64,000 bases of DNA from CAVOAK01 sp963664465 (lineage in GTDB: Bacteria; Pseudomonadota; Alphaproteobacteria; UBA8366; CAVOAK01): the NCBI GenBank assembly GCA_963664465.2, contig CAXXSU010000006.1, forward strand, positions 1-64,000, written 5' to 3'. The first letter of the stretch is position 1. Each line of letters opens with the position of its first letter. Below the pieces are notes generated by a model. It had not been told where the DNA came from and did no database searches. It saw only the letters and a list, made by a program, of their open reading frames with translations. Positions 8,486 through 21,613 of this stretch are shown one piece after another. The position numbers were made by a program, and so were the translations under genes.

Positions 8486-9501
8486 TAGGGTATCCTATTC
8501 GCCCTCGTAGTGGCAAGATGTTGTGATGGCCGAGAATACTGCCCATCCCGTTGGCGGGATCGATTACCCTCGCACGCTTATGGAATTTGACGACTGGTTC
8601 GCTTCTGAGGCCGCCTGTGCGGATTTTCTTCGGCGTGTCCGTTGGCCTGCCGGGTTTCGGTGTCCGGCCTGCGGGGGAACCGAGGCGTGGGTGACGGCCA
8701 GGGGCCAACAGCGATGTGCGGGATGCCAACGTCAGACGTCGCCGACCGCGGGGACGATCTTCGAGGGTACGCGGGAAACCGTTGCGGCTTTGGTTCCAGG
8801 CGATGTGGTATGTGACGAATCAGAAGCACGGCGTCAGTGCGCTTGGGGTTCAACGAATACTCGGCCTGGGCGGTTATCAAACGGCTTGGACATGGCTCCA
8901 TAAGCTGCGCCGGGCCATGGTTCGACCGGGCAGAGAGCTTCTGAATGGCGAGGTCGAGGTCGACGAAACCTATGTGGGCGGCCGGGAGGTTGGCGTTACG
9001 GGGCGGAAAACAAACAAGAAATCGATTGTCGCGATTGCCGCCGAAATCCGGGGTCGGGGCACCGGTCGTATCCGCATGGCGCGTGTCGAGGACGCATCCG
9101 CCGAGAGCCTCATTCCTTTCGTCCAAACGGCTGTGTGCCCGGGAGCAACGATTCGAACCGATGGCTGGCGAGCCTACAACGGTCTCACGGGAGTCGGCTT
9201 CGAACACCAGCCGAAAAATATTTCCGCCAGCGGCGACCCAGCCCACATTGTCATGCCCCAAGTTCATCGGGTAGCCGGCCTCCTTGATCGGTGGTGGCTG
9301 GGTATTCACCATGGGGCTATTAGCGCCTCCCAGCTTGATTACTATCTGGACGAGTTCACGTTCCGCTTCAATCGCCGCCGATCCAAAGCTCGCGGCCTCC
9401 TGTTCTATCGACTCCTCCAGCAAGCAGTGCAACTGGAGCCCGTGCCATACAAGAAGCTCGTCGGGGGCAGACCCAGCCCTGCCCCCCAGATCTAGGCACT
9501 A
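8486..9501 (+). mobile_element. IS1595-family element, copy 1 (degenerate right end)
   Basis: The left end TAGGGTATCCTATTCGCCCT matches the terminal repeat of the second copy at 18765-19803 with one base change. The body is nearly identical to that copy in inverted orientation. On the right the match runs to GGCACTA at 9495-9501 and then diverges, so the right terminal repeat is degenerate or lost. No target duplication is visible. With its transposase also broken, this copy is probably immobile unless helped in trans. Confidence 0.85.
8526..9495 (+). pseudogene. IS1595-family transposase, frameshifted
   Basis: The gene carries an N-terminal zinc ribbon (CPACGG, then CAGC) and an ISXO2-like DDE domain (VEVDETYVGGREVG). 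Copy 2 encodes the same protein without interruption. Here a run GGG at 8773-8775 has one more G than the GG of copy 2, so the frame breaks after FEGTR. The N-terminal part continues in a wrong frame to 8903 and the C-terminal part is open to the TAG at 9493-9495. I know of no programmed frameshift for this family, so this is a mutation or a base-calling error. An alternative GTG start lies at 8523. Confidence 0.88.
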
Positions 9502-9595
9502 TCACCGAAGAATAGTGTGGAGTCTGATTATCTATTGTAAACAAACAGTTATAGAAATTTTCGGGAAGCGACAAAAATACAGGGTGTTTTTCCGT

Positions 9596-10543
9596 TCAGG
9601 GCCGTTTTTCGTCCGGCGGCGGGAGGGTTTGCACGGTTTCGGCGAGCCATTGCAAGGCGCCCCGCGTCGCCGTCCAGTTTTCCCTGTTTTGCAACACATA
9701 GATGACCGCCTCGTCGGGTGAGCCCAGCGTGTAGTGGTCGTCCTGATGTTCGGGGATCGGCATGGCGCCGGTCAACAGAGCGGGGACATGGGGATTGCGC
9801 TTCCAGGCGGCAGCCAGGGCGGTGCGGGCATCGGCCTCATCGCCCTTGCGCAAAGCCAGCAGGGTCTTGGCGTAGGCCCATTCGGCGAACACATCATCGT
9901 CATAGGCGGCGAGCAGTTCCTCCAGGGCGCCGTGATCGCCGGTGGCGAGCAGCCAGGACGTCAGGACATGGCGCAGACCCTGATTATCGTTGGGGTTGAG
10001 GCGCAGCATATCCCGGTAATGGCCGATGGCCGCAGCGCGCTCGCCCGCCGCCCACAGGCATTCGGCGAGACCGGCGCGGGCGCGCATGTAAGGGCGGGTC
10101 TCCAGAAGGCCCCAGAAGTGGCCGGCATCACGCTCGAAGGCTTGCGCCCCAAGCGCCCGTTCCCCGGCGGCAACGCCGGCCTCATAATGGCGCCGCGCCT
10201 CGACGAGGGTCTTCGCCGCCTCTTCCGCCAGCAGCACATGAGCGTCGGCGCAGAGTTCGGATATCTCCAGCGCCCGTTTGGCCAGTGCGATCCGTTCGCG
10301 TTTGGCGCCCGCGTCCCAGGCTTTGTACATGAGTTCCTGGGCCTGCCAAAGCGCCGGGTCATCACCGTCGCTTCCGTCAAAGCCGGAGGACAGCCCGCCG
10401 GCGAGCTTGGCCATCACCCCCTCCAGAGCCCGACGGTCGGGCAAAGGCGGCGCGGGCTCGGACACAGGCTCGAGGGCCGGCTTTTTCCTGGCGGTGGGCG
10501 CGGGCTTTCTCTTGTTGTTGCGGCGCTTCTTGCTGACCGGCAT
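9596..10543 (-). CDS. Tetratricopeptide-repeat protein, ST7-like
   Basis: A 315-residue soluble protein. The N-terminus is very basic (MPVSKKRRNNKRKPAPTARK), followed by a Pro-rich linker and TPR-like helical pairs (KRALEISELCADAHVLLAEE; RARAGLAECLWAAGERAAAI; then a DMLRLNPNDNQGLRHVL segment). The order and wording resemble bacterial TPR proteins related to ST7. TPR proteins act as protein-binding scaffolds; the partner is unknown. It stands alone between IS1595 and IS1380, so it may be cargo or a survivor of the local rearrangements. A 26-bp piece of its coding sequence (10312-10337) recurs exactly at 18598-18623. Confidence 0.75.
   Translation of the reverse strand: MPVSKKRRNNKRKPAPTARKKPALEPVSEPAPPLPDRRALEGVMAKLAGGLSSGFDGSDGDDPALWQAQELMYKAWDAGAKRERIALAKRALEISELCADAHVLLAEEAAKTLVEARRHYEAGVAAGERALGAQAFERDAGHFWGLLETRPYMRARAGLAECLWAAGERAAAIGHYRDMLRLNPNDNQGLRHVLTSWLLATGDHGALEELLAAYDDDVFAEWAYAKTLLALRKGDEADARTALAAAWKRNPHVPALLTGAMPIPEHQDDHYTLGSPDEAVIYVLQNRENWTATRGALQWLAETVQTLPPPDEKRP
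10312..10337 (-). repeat. 26-bp perfect repeat, copy inside the TPR gene
   Basis: The coding strand reads GGAACTCATGTACAAAGCCT and six further bases, encoding ELMYKAWD. The same 26 bases occur on the plus strand at 18598-18623 upstream of the rRNA promoter. An exact match of this length between unrelated contexts is not expected by chance in 64 kb. Confidence 0.85.
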
Positions 10544-10632
10544 GGAGACCTCGCGTGGCGTTCACAGGAGGGTGCCAGCCTAGCGGAAACCGGGGTTCAA
10601 CGCTTGTGTTCTTCTTCGATGCCCAACGCAAT

Positions 10633-12126
10633 ACTCTATGATGGATCGCGTGATATCCATGTCTTGAGGGGGAACTTCATGCGCTTTGCGGATTACGGCA
10701 AACGGGTGGTGTTCGCCGCCTTCGACGGCGGCGAGATCACGTCGGACGCCGGTGTCCTGTTACTGCGCGAGCGGGCGCGCCGGATACGCCTGTTCGAACG
10801 CATGGCGGGCTGTTTCACCGATCACCGGGATCGAGAACGCCTAACCCATACCCTTCCCGCCCTGTTGGCTCAACGGGTTTGCGGGATGGCGCTCGGCTAT
10901 GAAGACATCATCGACCACGACACGCTCCGTTTCGACCCGGCCCTGAAATTGCTGGCCTCACCGGGAACCGAATATCCCGGGACCCCGGCTCCGCTGGCCG
11001 GCAAGTCAACGCTGAGCCGGCTGGAACAATCCTGGGAAACCGGCAACCGCCGCTATCACCAGATGGTCCCCAATCTCAAGAGCCTCTCCAACCTGTTCGT
11101 CGCGCTGTTCCTCGACGCCTGCGACACGCCGCCCGCGCGCATCACCCTCGATATCGACGCCACCGACGTGGAGACCCACGGGCGCCAGGAGAACGCCTTC
11201 TTCCACGGCTATTACGAACACCGCTGTTTCCTGCCCCTCTATGTCTTCTGCGGCCGCCATCTCCTGCTCGCCCAACTCCGACCCGCCAACATCGATGGCG
11301 CCAGGGGTGCGCGCAACCAGATCCGGCGCATCGTCGCGATGATCCGGGAACGCTGGCCCAATGTCGCCATCGTGCTGCGCGGCGACAGCGGCTTCGCGCG
11401 AGAGAACCTGATGCGCTGGTGCGAGGGAAATGCCGTGGATTACGTCTTCGGCCTGGCTCGCAACGATGTCCTGCTCAAGAAAGCACAGAGGGTCCGCGGC
11501 AAGGCCGCCATGGCCATGATCGAAACCGGCCAGCCGGTCCGCGCCTACGGCGATTTCCACCACATCACCAAATCCAGAACCTGGGCCCGGCCCCGGCGCG
11601 TCATCGCCAAGGTCGAACACAAGCCCGGACACCAACAGCGCTGCCGCTTCCTCGTCACCTCCCTGGATCGCCACCAAGTCCCGTCCAGGGAACTCTACGA
11701 AGACACCTATTGCCCACGCGGCGACATGGAAAACCGCATCAAGGACTGCCAACTCGATCTGTTCGCCAATCGCATGAGCGCGCACGCCTACAAAGCCAAC
11801 CAGCTCCGCCTGCTCCTCGCCGCTTTCGCCTATGTCCTCATCGACGGTATCCGCCGCGTCGCCCTGAAAAAGACGACCCTGGCCAAGGCCGTCCCCAATA
11901 CCATCCGCCTGAAACTTCTGAAGGTCGGCGCCAAAGTCATCAACTCCGTGCGACGCATCAAGCTCTCCCTGCCCGATGCCTGCCCTTACAAAGACCTCTT
12001 CTTCAAGGCCCACGCCGCCCTGGCGCCCCCATAATCGCAACTCTCCACCGCAACAGGGAAAAGGGGGCAACGCTGCGGCGGCGATGACTCCCGCATGCCC
12101 GAAACCCACCAAAAACCCATCATACG
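10633..12126 (+). mobile_element. IS1380-family insertion sequence (ends approximate)
   Basis: One intact transposase gene lies between candidate ends. TATGATGGAT at about 10638-10647 and the complement of ACCCATCATA near 12114-12123 could be parts of the inverted repeats. The boundaries are not fixed by a target duplication and may be off by tens of bases. A partial related copy sits at 8116-8474. Confidence 0.55.
10679..12034 (+). CDS. IS1380-family transposase
   Basis: A 451-residue DDE transposase of the IS1380 family. The ATG at 10679 (MRFADYGKRVVFAAFDGGEI) is chosen because the longer frame runs through the antisense of the TPR gene. Family landmarks are SDAGVLLLRE, RVCGMALGYEDI, LDIDATDVETHGRQE (first Asp), LRGDSGFARENLMRWCE (second Asp) and MENRIKDCQLDLFANR (Glu). 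The frame is uninterrupted and full length, so the enzyme may be active. Confidence 0.92.
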   Translation: MRFADYGKRVVFAAFDGGEITSDAGVLLLRERARRIRLFERMAGCFTDHRDRERLTHTLPALLAQRVCGMALGYEDIIDHDTLRFDPALKLLASPGTEYPGTPAPLAGKSTLSRLEQSWETGNRRYHQMVPNLKSLSNLFVALFLDACDTPPARITLDIDATDVETHGRQENAFFHGYYEHRCFLPLYVFCGRHLLLAQLRPANIDGARGARNQIRRIVAMIRERWPNVAIVLRGDSGFARENLMRWCEGNAVDYVFGLARNDVLLKKAQRVRGKAAMAMIETGQPVRAYGDFHHITKSRTWARPRRVIAKVEHKPGHQQRCRFLVTSLDRHQVPSRELYEDTYCPRGDMENRIKDCQLDLFANRMSAHAYKANQLRLLLAAFAYVLIDGIRRVALKKTTLAKAVPNTIRLKLLKVGAKVINSVRRIKLSLPDACPYKDLFFKAHAALAPP

Positions 12127-12651
12127 CAGAGCCTGTCCAACTATCCCGGCCAGAATATCCTTCTCAAAGCCCGACCCACCACGCTGACACTCAAATCAGC
12201 CCGATCACTCTCAAATCCAGCGCCTCAAAAACGCCTCGTGAGAAGTCCGGGTCAAGCGACCCTGTGAGGATCACCCAACGAACGCGGTCGACCTCCAACC
12301 CGACTGGCCGTTTTGCCTCGGGAATCGGTGGCCGGATTAAATCGGAATCAGTGGCCGCTTTGCCCTCAATGCGCACACACAGCGACGACAGACATGCGCT
12401 GTGATTGTATTCCGCGTGATTCCCAATAGATTCCCAACATGCTAAACTTGCTTTGCCAGGGAAACCCATCAGTCCGACGCCCAAGAAGGACATCTGGCTC
12501 CGGCCCCTCCGAAAAGATTTAAAATACGAACCGGGGCCACCATGACGGACGCTCACCTCCTGTGACAGAACGAACCTGCAGCCTTCACAGCGACCTGAAA
12601 ATTCGCACAATTAGATTCCCAACTATTGCTCTGTTGGCCAGGGGTTTATGT
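12127..12651. other. Gene-free stretch between IS1380 and tRNA-fMet
   Basis: I see no convincing gene here. It contains the IS21-type end repeats at 12305-12370 and three copies of the word GATTCCCAA (about 12420, 12430 and 12614). GGCCCC and GGGGCC about 12503 and 12533 could pair over a long loop, but no T-run follows. The rRNA operon should terminate in this stretch, yet I cannot point to a clear terminator. An open frame at 12191-12610 (-) has no recognisable features. Confidence 0.5.
12305..12370. repeat. Three tandem IS21-type terminal repeats (remnant)
   Basis: Three imperfect direct repeats of about 20 bp start with TGGCCG at 12305, 12329 and 12352. The first two end GGAAT and the third ends TCAAT, for example TGGCCGGATTAAATCGGAAT at 12329-12348. 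Multiple TGGCCG...GGAAT repeats are typical of IS21-family ends, where the transposase binds. No istA or istB gene lies nearby, so this is an orphan end. Confidence 0.55.
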
Positions 12652-12728
<77 letters not shown>

Positions 12729-12915
12729 TTATCCGAGTTCGAGCCACGTGTGGTGGCGCAGAAACGGCTTGAATTCCACCCGGTGCCCAGCCAGATCTGA
12801 TGACCTTAGGCCGGCTTTCGCGGGCAGCGCCGCGCATTGCAAACAGGTTGTGAAAAACTGTCATGTCCAAATTCACATCTTGTCAGATGTGAGGAGCGCA
12901 AATGTGCATGGAAGG

Positions 12916-13031
12916 CCTGGCGGCGTCCTACTCTCCCACGCCTTAAGACGGAGTACCATCGGCGCAGAGGGTTTTCACGGCCGAGTTCGGGATGGGATCG
13001 GGTGTAGACCCCTCGCTATGACCACCAGACC
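12916..13031 (-). rRNA. rrf: 5S ribosomal RNA
   Basis: The minus strand carries the 5S hallmarks: GGTGGTCATAGCGAGGGG at the 5' side, CCCGATCCCATCCCGAACTC in the middle and GGGAGAGTAGGACGCCGCC at the 3' side. It lies downstream of 23S and before tRNA-fMet. Ends are estimated by homology, within a few bases. Confidence 0.95.
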
Positions 13032-13200
13032 ATCGATGCACATTCGCCGCACCTGCGCATTGCCCGGAATTGCCTTTCTCATATAAGGCGAAATACACAG
13101 GTTTGGAGCGGCTGGTATTGAGCGGGTGGTAATGAGCGGGTTTTGTCGCTGCACGCGATGGATTGCGCGGCGCCTTCGCCGAAACGAACGCGACGCAGAG

Positions 13201-15972
<2,772 letters not shown>

Positions 15973-16135
15973 TCAGCAAAATCCGTCACGTGCAGGGAAA
16001 AAACCCGCTCCCCGCAACTGACAGTTCCGCATCAATACCAGACAACAAACCACAAACCGCATCTCTCGCCCGGTGGCAACCCGCCAAACCGTTCGAAAAG
16101 CCGCGCCCGCAGCTTGTTTTCACAACCTATTCACA

Positions 16136-16148
16136 ATGTCAAAGAACG
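16136..16148 (-). promoter_or_regulatory. boxA-like antitermination site before 23S
   Basis: The minus strand reads CGTTCTTTGACAT, close to the bacterial rRNA boxA consensus TGCTCTTTAACA. It lies between tRNA-Ala and 23S, where the second boxA of rrn operons is expected. NusB/S10 antitermination complexes would bind it in the transcript. Confidence 0.7.
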
Positions 16149-16247
16149 CAAAATTACAAAACGAATGTTTCAACCGGAAATACAAGAACGCAAGACTTCG
16201 TAAAGACCCGGCATCGGCTCCCCGGCATCGGCTCATTGGCGCAGCCC

Positions 16248-16323
16248 TGGTGGAGCTGACCGGAATCGAACCGGTGACCTCCTGCTTGCAAAGCAGGCGC
16301 TCTCCCGACTGAGCTACAGCCCC
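16248..16323 (-). tRNA. tRNA-Ala (TGC)
   Basis: A 76-nt cloverleaf on the minus strand, GGGGCTGTAGCTC at the 5' end and an encoded CCA. The anticodon loop CTTTGCAAG gives TGC. It lies in the 16S-23S spacer downstream of tRNA-Ile, the conserved alphaproteobacterial arrangement. Confidence 0.97.
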
Positions 16324-16379
16324 AATATTCAGAGGCCATGATCGGGTTCGTCTCTCTCCCCTGTTTTCTGCCATCCGAA

Positions 16380-16456
16380 TGGTGGGCCTGGGAAGATTTG
16401 AACTTCCGACCTCACGCTTATCAAGCGCGCGCTCTAACCAGCTGAGCTACAGGCCC
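16380..16456 (-). tRNA. tRNA-Ile (GAT)
   Basis: A 77-nt cloverleaf on the minus strand, GGGCCTGTAGCTC at the 5' end and an encoded CCA. The anticodon loop CTTGATAAG gives GAT. It is the first tRNA of the 16S-23S spacer. Confidence 0.97.
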
Positions 16457-16679
16457 TGTGGTCAGAAGCCAGGATTTTGAAGCCAATGACGGCGAATCGA
16501 ATGCAAGCTGTCGGCGGTGCGTTCGGTCGCACGAAATCCCGATGCTTGCCTCAGACTCTTGCGTCCTGACTTCTAAGTTGGAAGGGATACGGAGACGGCG
16601 GCACAACATTACCTATGCGCCGGTTTAGATGTCCAAGTTGCCGAAAGATCGCCCATCACATGATGAGAATTCCATCAGC

Positions 16680-18187
<1,508 letters not shown>

Positions 18188-18393
18188 CTCGCCGACGTTA
18201 GCCGGCAAGCAAGATCCCGTCACATATGCGTAACGACGCCACCAACAACCAACACTCCATCACCTCAGCCGTAAAGCCTCGGATTCGGACCGATAAGGTC
18301 GATGGTGCGATTTGAGATACGCAAAATGCAACGGTTCTTAATGACGCAGCAACGCCATACCGCCGCCCGCGCATCCCTTCCTTCCGATCTACA

Positions 18394-18406
18394 ATGTCAA
18401 AGAACA
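18394..18406 (-). promoter_or_regulatory. boxA-like antitermination site in the 16S leader
   Basis: The minus strand reads TGTTCTTTGACAT, matching the rRNA boxA consensus at most positions. It lies about 210 nt upstream of the 16S 5' end. The 16S-23S spacer carries the same motif. Confidence 0.72.
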
Positions 18407-18487
18407 CAGACACGCGTTTCGGTCCAAACCCGAACCGACCTGTCAGGCCCGTGTACGCCCTTATGATGGACTAACCCGGAACTGGAA

Positions 18488-18516
18488 ATCATACCGACTA
18501 TAAGCCGGCGCCGCAA
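18488..18516 (-). promoter_or_regulatory. Candidate rRNA operon promoter
   Basis: On the minus strand TTGCGG (18511-18516) and TATGAT (18488-18493) are spaced by 17 bp, a good sigma-70-type arrangement. Transcription would start near 18480, giving a leader that contains boxA. It is chosen by eye; no other pair in the region is as good. Confidence 0.5.
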
Positions 18517-18597
18517 CACTGCATGAAGCTGTGCCCAAGCGTCGGCGGACGCCTGATATAGGCTTGGGCTTCGCCGTTGTCCAGCATATTCGCGAAC

Positions 18598-18623
18598 GGA
18601 ACTCATGTACAAAGCCTGGGACG
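18598..18623 (+). repeat. 26-bp perfect repeat, copy upstream of the rRNA promoter
   Basis: Identical to the minus strand of 10312-10337 inside the TPR gene. Homology stops sharply on both sides, so only this short piece is shared. It lies about 80 bp upstream of the candidate rRNA promoter. Confidence 0.85.
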
Positions 18624-18764
18624 TCCAAAGGGCGGCATCAAGCCAAATCGCAACTCTGCGACGGTGATTCCACACCACTCCGACGGTTCAGCCAACCCCG
18701 GTCTAGCCAAATCGCACGTGACCGAGTAAGCAGGCGGCCCAAATTGTCTGCAAAATGCTCACAA

Positions 18765-19803
18765 TAGGGTATCCTATTCGCTCTCGTAGTGCCTAGATCT
18801 GGGGGGCAGGGCTGGGTCTGCCCCCGACGAGCTTCTTGTATGGCACGGGCTCCAGTTGCACTGCTTGCTGGAGGAGTCGATAGAACAGGAGGCCGCGAGC
18901 TTTGGATCGGCGGCGATTGAAGCGGAACGTGAACTCGTCCAGATAGTAATCAAGCTGGGAGGCGCTAATAGCCCCATGGTGAATACCCAGCCACCACCGA
19001 TCAAGGAGGCCGGCTACCCGATGAACTTGGGGCATGACAATGTGGGCTGGGTCGCCGCTGGCGGAAATATTTTTCGGCTGGTGTTCGAAGCCGACTCCCG
19101 TGAGACCGTTGTAGGCTCGCCAGCCATCGGTTCGAATCGTTGCTCCCGGGCACACAGCCGTTTGGACGAAAGGAATGAGGCTCTCGGCGGATGCGTCCTC
19201 GACACGCGCCATGCGGATACGACCGGTGCCCCGACCCCGGATTTCGGCGGCAATCGCGACAATCGATTTCTTGTTTGTTTTCCGCCCCGTAACGCCAACC
19301 TCCCGGCCGCCCACATAGGTTTCGTCGACCTCGACCTCGCCATTCAGAAGCTCTCTGCCCGGTCGAACCATGGCCCGGCGCAGCTTATGGAGCCATGTCC
19401 AAGCCGTTTGATAACCGCCCAGGCCGAGTATTCGTTGAACCCCAAGCGCACTGACGCCGTGCTTCTGATTCGTCACATACCACATCGCCTGGAACCAAAG
19501 CCGCAACGGTTTCCGCGTACCCTCGAAGATCGTCCCCGCGGTCGGCGACGTCTGACGTTGGCATCCCGCACATCGCTGTTGGCCCCTGGCCGTCACCCAC
19601 GCCTCGGTTCCCCCGCAGGCCGGACACCGAAACCCGGCAGGCCAACGGACACGCCGAAGAAAATCCGCACAGGCGGCCTCAGAAGCGAACCAGTCGTCAA
19701 ATTCCATAAGCGTGCGAGGGTAATCGATCCCGCCAACGGGATGGGCAGTATTCTCGGCCATCACAACATCTTGCCACTACGAGAGCGAATAGGATACCCT
19801 ATT
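18765..19803 (-). mobile_element. IS1595-family element, copy 2 (intact)
   Basis: Terminal inverted repeats of about 25 bp (GGGTATCCTATTCGCTCTCG and five more bases) are perfect. The 8-bp sequence GCTCACAA flanks it at 18757-18764 and 19804-19811, the expected duplication length for this family. The repeat can be extended to TGCTCACAAT, so the exact edge is uncertain by one or two bases. It was inserted at the start of the MFS gene. It is almost identical to copy 1 but inverted. Confidence 0.9.
18793..19761 (-). CDS. IS1595-family transposase (ISXO2-like)
   Basis: A 322-residue transposase from the ATG at 19761; a GTG at 19764 is also possible. The N-terminal zinc ribbon has CPACGG and CAGC near residues 40-60. 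The ISXO2-like DDE domain shows VEVDETYVGG (first Asp), then IRTDGWRAYNGL (second Asp). The third acidic position lies near the C-terminus, where HHGAISASQLDYYLDEFTFR is the conserved family ending. It is intact, in contrast to copy 1. Confidence 0.93.
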   Translation of the reverse strand: MAENTAHPVGGIDYPRTLMEFDDWFASEAACADFLRRVRWPAGFRCPACGGTEAWVTARGQQRCAGCQRQTSPTAGTIFEGTRKPLRLWFQAMWYVTNQKHGVSALGVQRILGLGGYQTAWTWLHKLRRAMVRPGRELLNGEVEVDETYVGGREVGVTGRKTNKKSIVAIAAEIRGRGTGRIRMARVEDASAESLIPFVQTAVCPGATIRTDGWRAYNGLTGVGFEHQPKNISASGDPAHIVMPQVHRVAGLLDRWWLGIHHGAISASQLDYYLDEFTFRFNRRRSKARGLLFYRLLQQAVQLEPVPYKKLVGGRPSPAPQI

Positions 19804-19810
19804 GCTCACA

Positions 19811-21040
19811 ATGGTCCTAGCTTCCTACGTCAAATTCGCTAAGACGAACGCGCAACTCGTCGGTTTCGGCTTTCTCATGACGTTCGCCTCGAGCTTCGGG
19901 CAAACCTATTTCATTGGCGTTTTCGGACCCAGTGTGCAGGCGGAATTTGGACTTTCTCACTCGGCCTGGGGCTCGATCTATATGGCCGGCACCTTGGCAA
20001 GCGCCGCCCTACTGCCCTGGAGCGGCAAGCAGATCGATCGACTGGATCTACGACTCTACACCTTGACTGTCGTTGTATTGCTGGCTGTCGCGTGTTTCGC
20101 ACTTGCAGCAACCACCGGTCCAGCAATGCTGGTCTTGGTTGTATTTCTACTGCGTCATTCTGGCCAGGGGTTAGCAAATCACACCGCCATCACAACAATG
20201 GCACGCTACTTCGATGTCGGTCGCGGCCGCGCAATTGCGATTGCCGCACTTGGAATATCGGTCGGTCAGGCCTTCCTGCCCATCGCCGCGGTCGCGGCGG
20301 TCGTCGCCGTAGGCTGGCGTCTGTCATATGCCGGCGTCGGTGTCATAACGCTACTTATTCTTCTGCCAGCCGCGATTTGGCTGCTCAGGGGACACGCAGG
20401 CCGGCATACACGACACATTGAGCGCGACGCCGCCAACGCGGGCGGTGCAGGCGCCGTCGACTCGTGGACGAGGGTCCAGGTGTTGCGCGATGTTCGCTTC
20501 TGGTTGCTGTTGCCTGGCCTTTCTGCGCCCGCCCTCATTCTGACAGCGATGTTTTTTCATCATCTTAGTGTCGCGGACGCGAAGGGTTGGAGCGCGGCCT
20601 GGATAACCGGCAACTATGTCGTCTTTTCGATCGCTATCGTCGCGACATCGCTCACTGTTGGACCGTTGATCGACCGTATCGGCGCCATACGATTAGTTCC
20701 CTTCATGCTGGTTCCGCTAACATTAGCGATGGTCGCGATTGGCTGGGGCCAACACGCGCTCTGGGTGTTTCCCTATTTCATTCTTGCCGGCGCCAGTTCG
20801 GGGTTGAGCATGACCGCGGTCGCCGCCATGTGGCCCGAGCTCTATGGCACCGGTCACCTCGGCGCGATCAAGAGCCTGGTTGCATCGCTCGGCGTCTTTG
20901 CTTCAGCCTTGGGCCCAGTGATCATGGGCAGTCTATTGGACCTTGGATTCTCGACCGAAGTGATTTGCTATATCTTTGCCGCAACGACGATGCTGGGAAC
21001 CGCTAGCATGTACGCCGCCTATCGGCTCGCACGGTCCTAA
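19811..21040 (+). CDS. MFS transporter with IS1595 at its start codon
   Basis: About 409 residues with roughly 12 hydrophobic segments, a major facilitator superfamily permease of the inner membrane. Visible features are GSIYMAGTLASAALLPWSGK early and LTVGPLIDRIGAIRLVPFML at the second-half loop. The substrate cannot be told. IS1595 copy 2 ends just upstream. Before insertion the gene read ATG CTC ACA ATG GTC. The IS left TTG CTC ACA ATG, so translation must now start at TTG 19802 or ATG 19811. The original promoter and ribosome binding site are separated, so expression may depend on the IS. Confidence 0.82.
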   Translation: MVLASYVKFAKTNAQLVGFGFLMTFASSFGQTYFIGVFGPSVQAEFGLSHSAWGSIYMAGTLASAALLPWSGKQIDRLDLRLYTLTVVVLLAVACFALAATTGPAMLVLVVFLLRHSGQGLANHTAITTMARYFDVGRGRAIAIAALGISVGQAFLPIAAVAAVVAVGWRLSYAGVGVITLLILLPAAIWLLRGHAGRHTRHIERDAANAGGAGAVDSWTRVQVLRDVRFWLLLPGLSAPALILTAMFFHHLSVADAKGWSAAWITGNYVVFSIAIVATSLTVGPLIDRIGAIRLVPFMLVPLTLAMVAIGWGQHALWVFPYFILAGASSGLSMTAVAAMWPELYGTGHLGAIKSLVASLGVFASALGPVIMGSLLDLGFSTEVICYIFAATTMLGTASMYAAYRLARS

Positions 21041-21105
21041 TTCAGCGCTCATATCACAGCGAACCTCGATATCGGTTAGGCCTATGTATCGTTGGTTCCG
21101 AGCCC

Positions 21106-21543
21106 CTAGAGGATCCCGAGATCTCTCAATTCCTCGGCTAGTTCAGCCGGAAGGTCCTCGTGCAATCCGCTCGCGACCGCGAGGTCTGGTGGTGCGTCGG
21201 CATCCACAAGGTAGCGCCAGCCTTGAAATGGCCGATGACGCCGCGGCACGGTCCGAACGAGTGCCGCATCGAGAACCATCCTGCAGGCCTTGCGGCCTTC
21301 TCTGTTGATCGTCGGCTCGAAATCAAGCAGCCGCTGCCTCACCAAAATGCGTCGTTTGACGACCCAGTAGATCGACCCTCCGTCGGTTAGTTCGGCGGTG
21401 CGCTGCGGGCGATTTCGCGTCACATGAAACAGCTTCGCGTCCTTCTGTTTGCGACGCATTTCGGCAAGCCGCCGACGTTGCCAGCTGGCGAGCTGGCCAA
21501 CACTTTCGACGCCGACCGCCAATTTCATCAGGTGAAGTGCCAT
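21106..21543 (-). CDS. DUF1489 family protein
   Basis: 145 residues from the ATG at 21543 (MALHLMKLAVGVESV); the frame is open further upstream, but that part looks non-homologous. It matches my recollection of the DUF1489 family, small conserved proteins largely limited to Alphaproteobacteria. Recognisable blocks are TRNRPQRTAELTDGGSIYWV, RQRLLDFEPTINREGRKACR and RPFQGWRYLVDADAPPDL. The biochemical role is unknown. Confidence 0.85.
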   Translation of the reverse strand: MALHLMKLAVGVESVGQLASWQRRRLAEMRRKQKDAKLFHVTRNRPQRTAELTDGGSIYWVVKRRILVRQRLLDFEPTINREGRKACRMVLDAALVRTVPRRHRPFQGWRYLVDADAPPDLAVASGLHEDLPAELAEELRDLGIL

Positions 21544-21613
21544 CGCCGATGGATAGCATAATTCATGGACCGAACGCTGCAACAGCTCGTTTTTCTTGGG
21601 TCGTGATTGTTAG

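Larger units (their letters stand above)
18188..18764 (-). other. rRNA operon leader and upstream region
   Basis: No protein gene is supported here. The minus strand carries a candidate promoter (18488-18516), a leader of about 290 nt with a boxA (18394-18406), and a segment GAAGGGATGCGCGGGCGGCG near 18365-18385 of the kind seen in other alphaproteobacterial 16S leaders. Upstream of the promoter sits one copy of the 26-bp repeat (18598-18623). The far end carries the left target duplication of IS1595 copy 2. Confidence 0.6.

Noticed and set aside
12500..12540. GGCCCC/GGGGCC pair as the rRNA operon terminator
   Set aside because: The loop is about 27 nt and no U-tract follows; too weak to call.
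12191..12610. 139-codon minus-strand frame
   Set aside because: No recognisable motifs, and it spans the IS21-type end repeats; probably chance.
18856..19842. 328-codon open frame opposite the IS1595 transposase
   Set aside because: The same frame appears opposite copy 1 simply because the sequence is the same; no recognisable domains.
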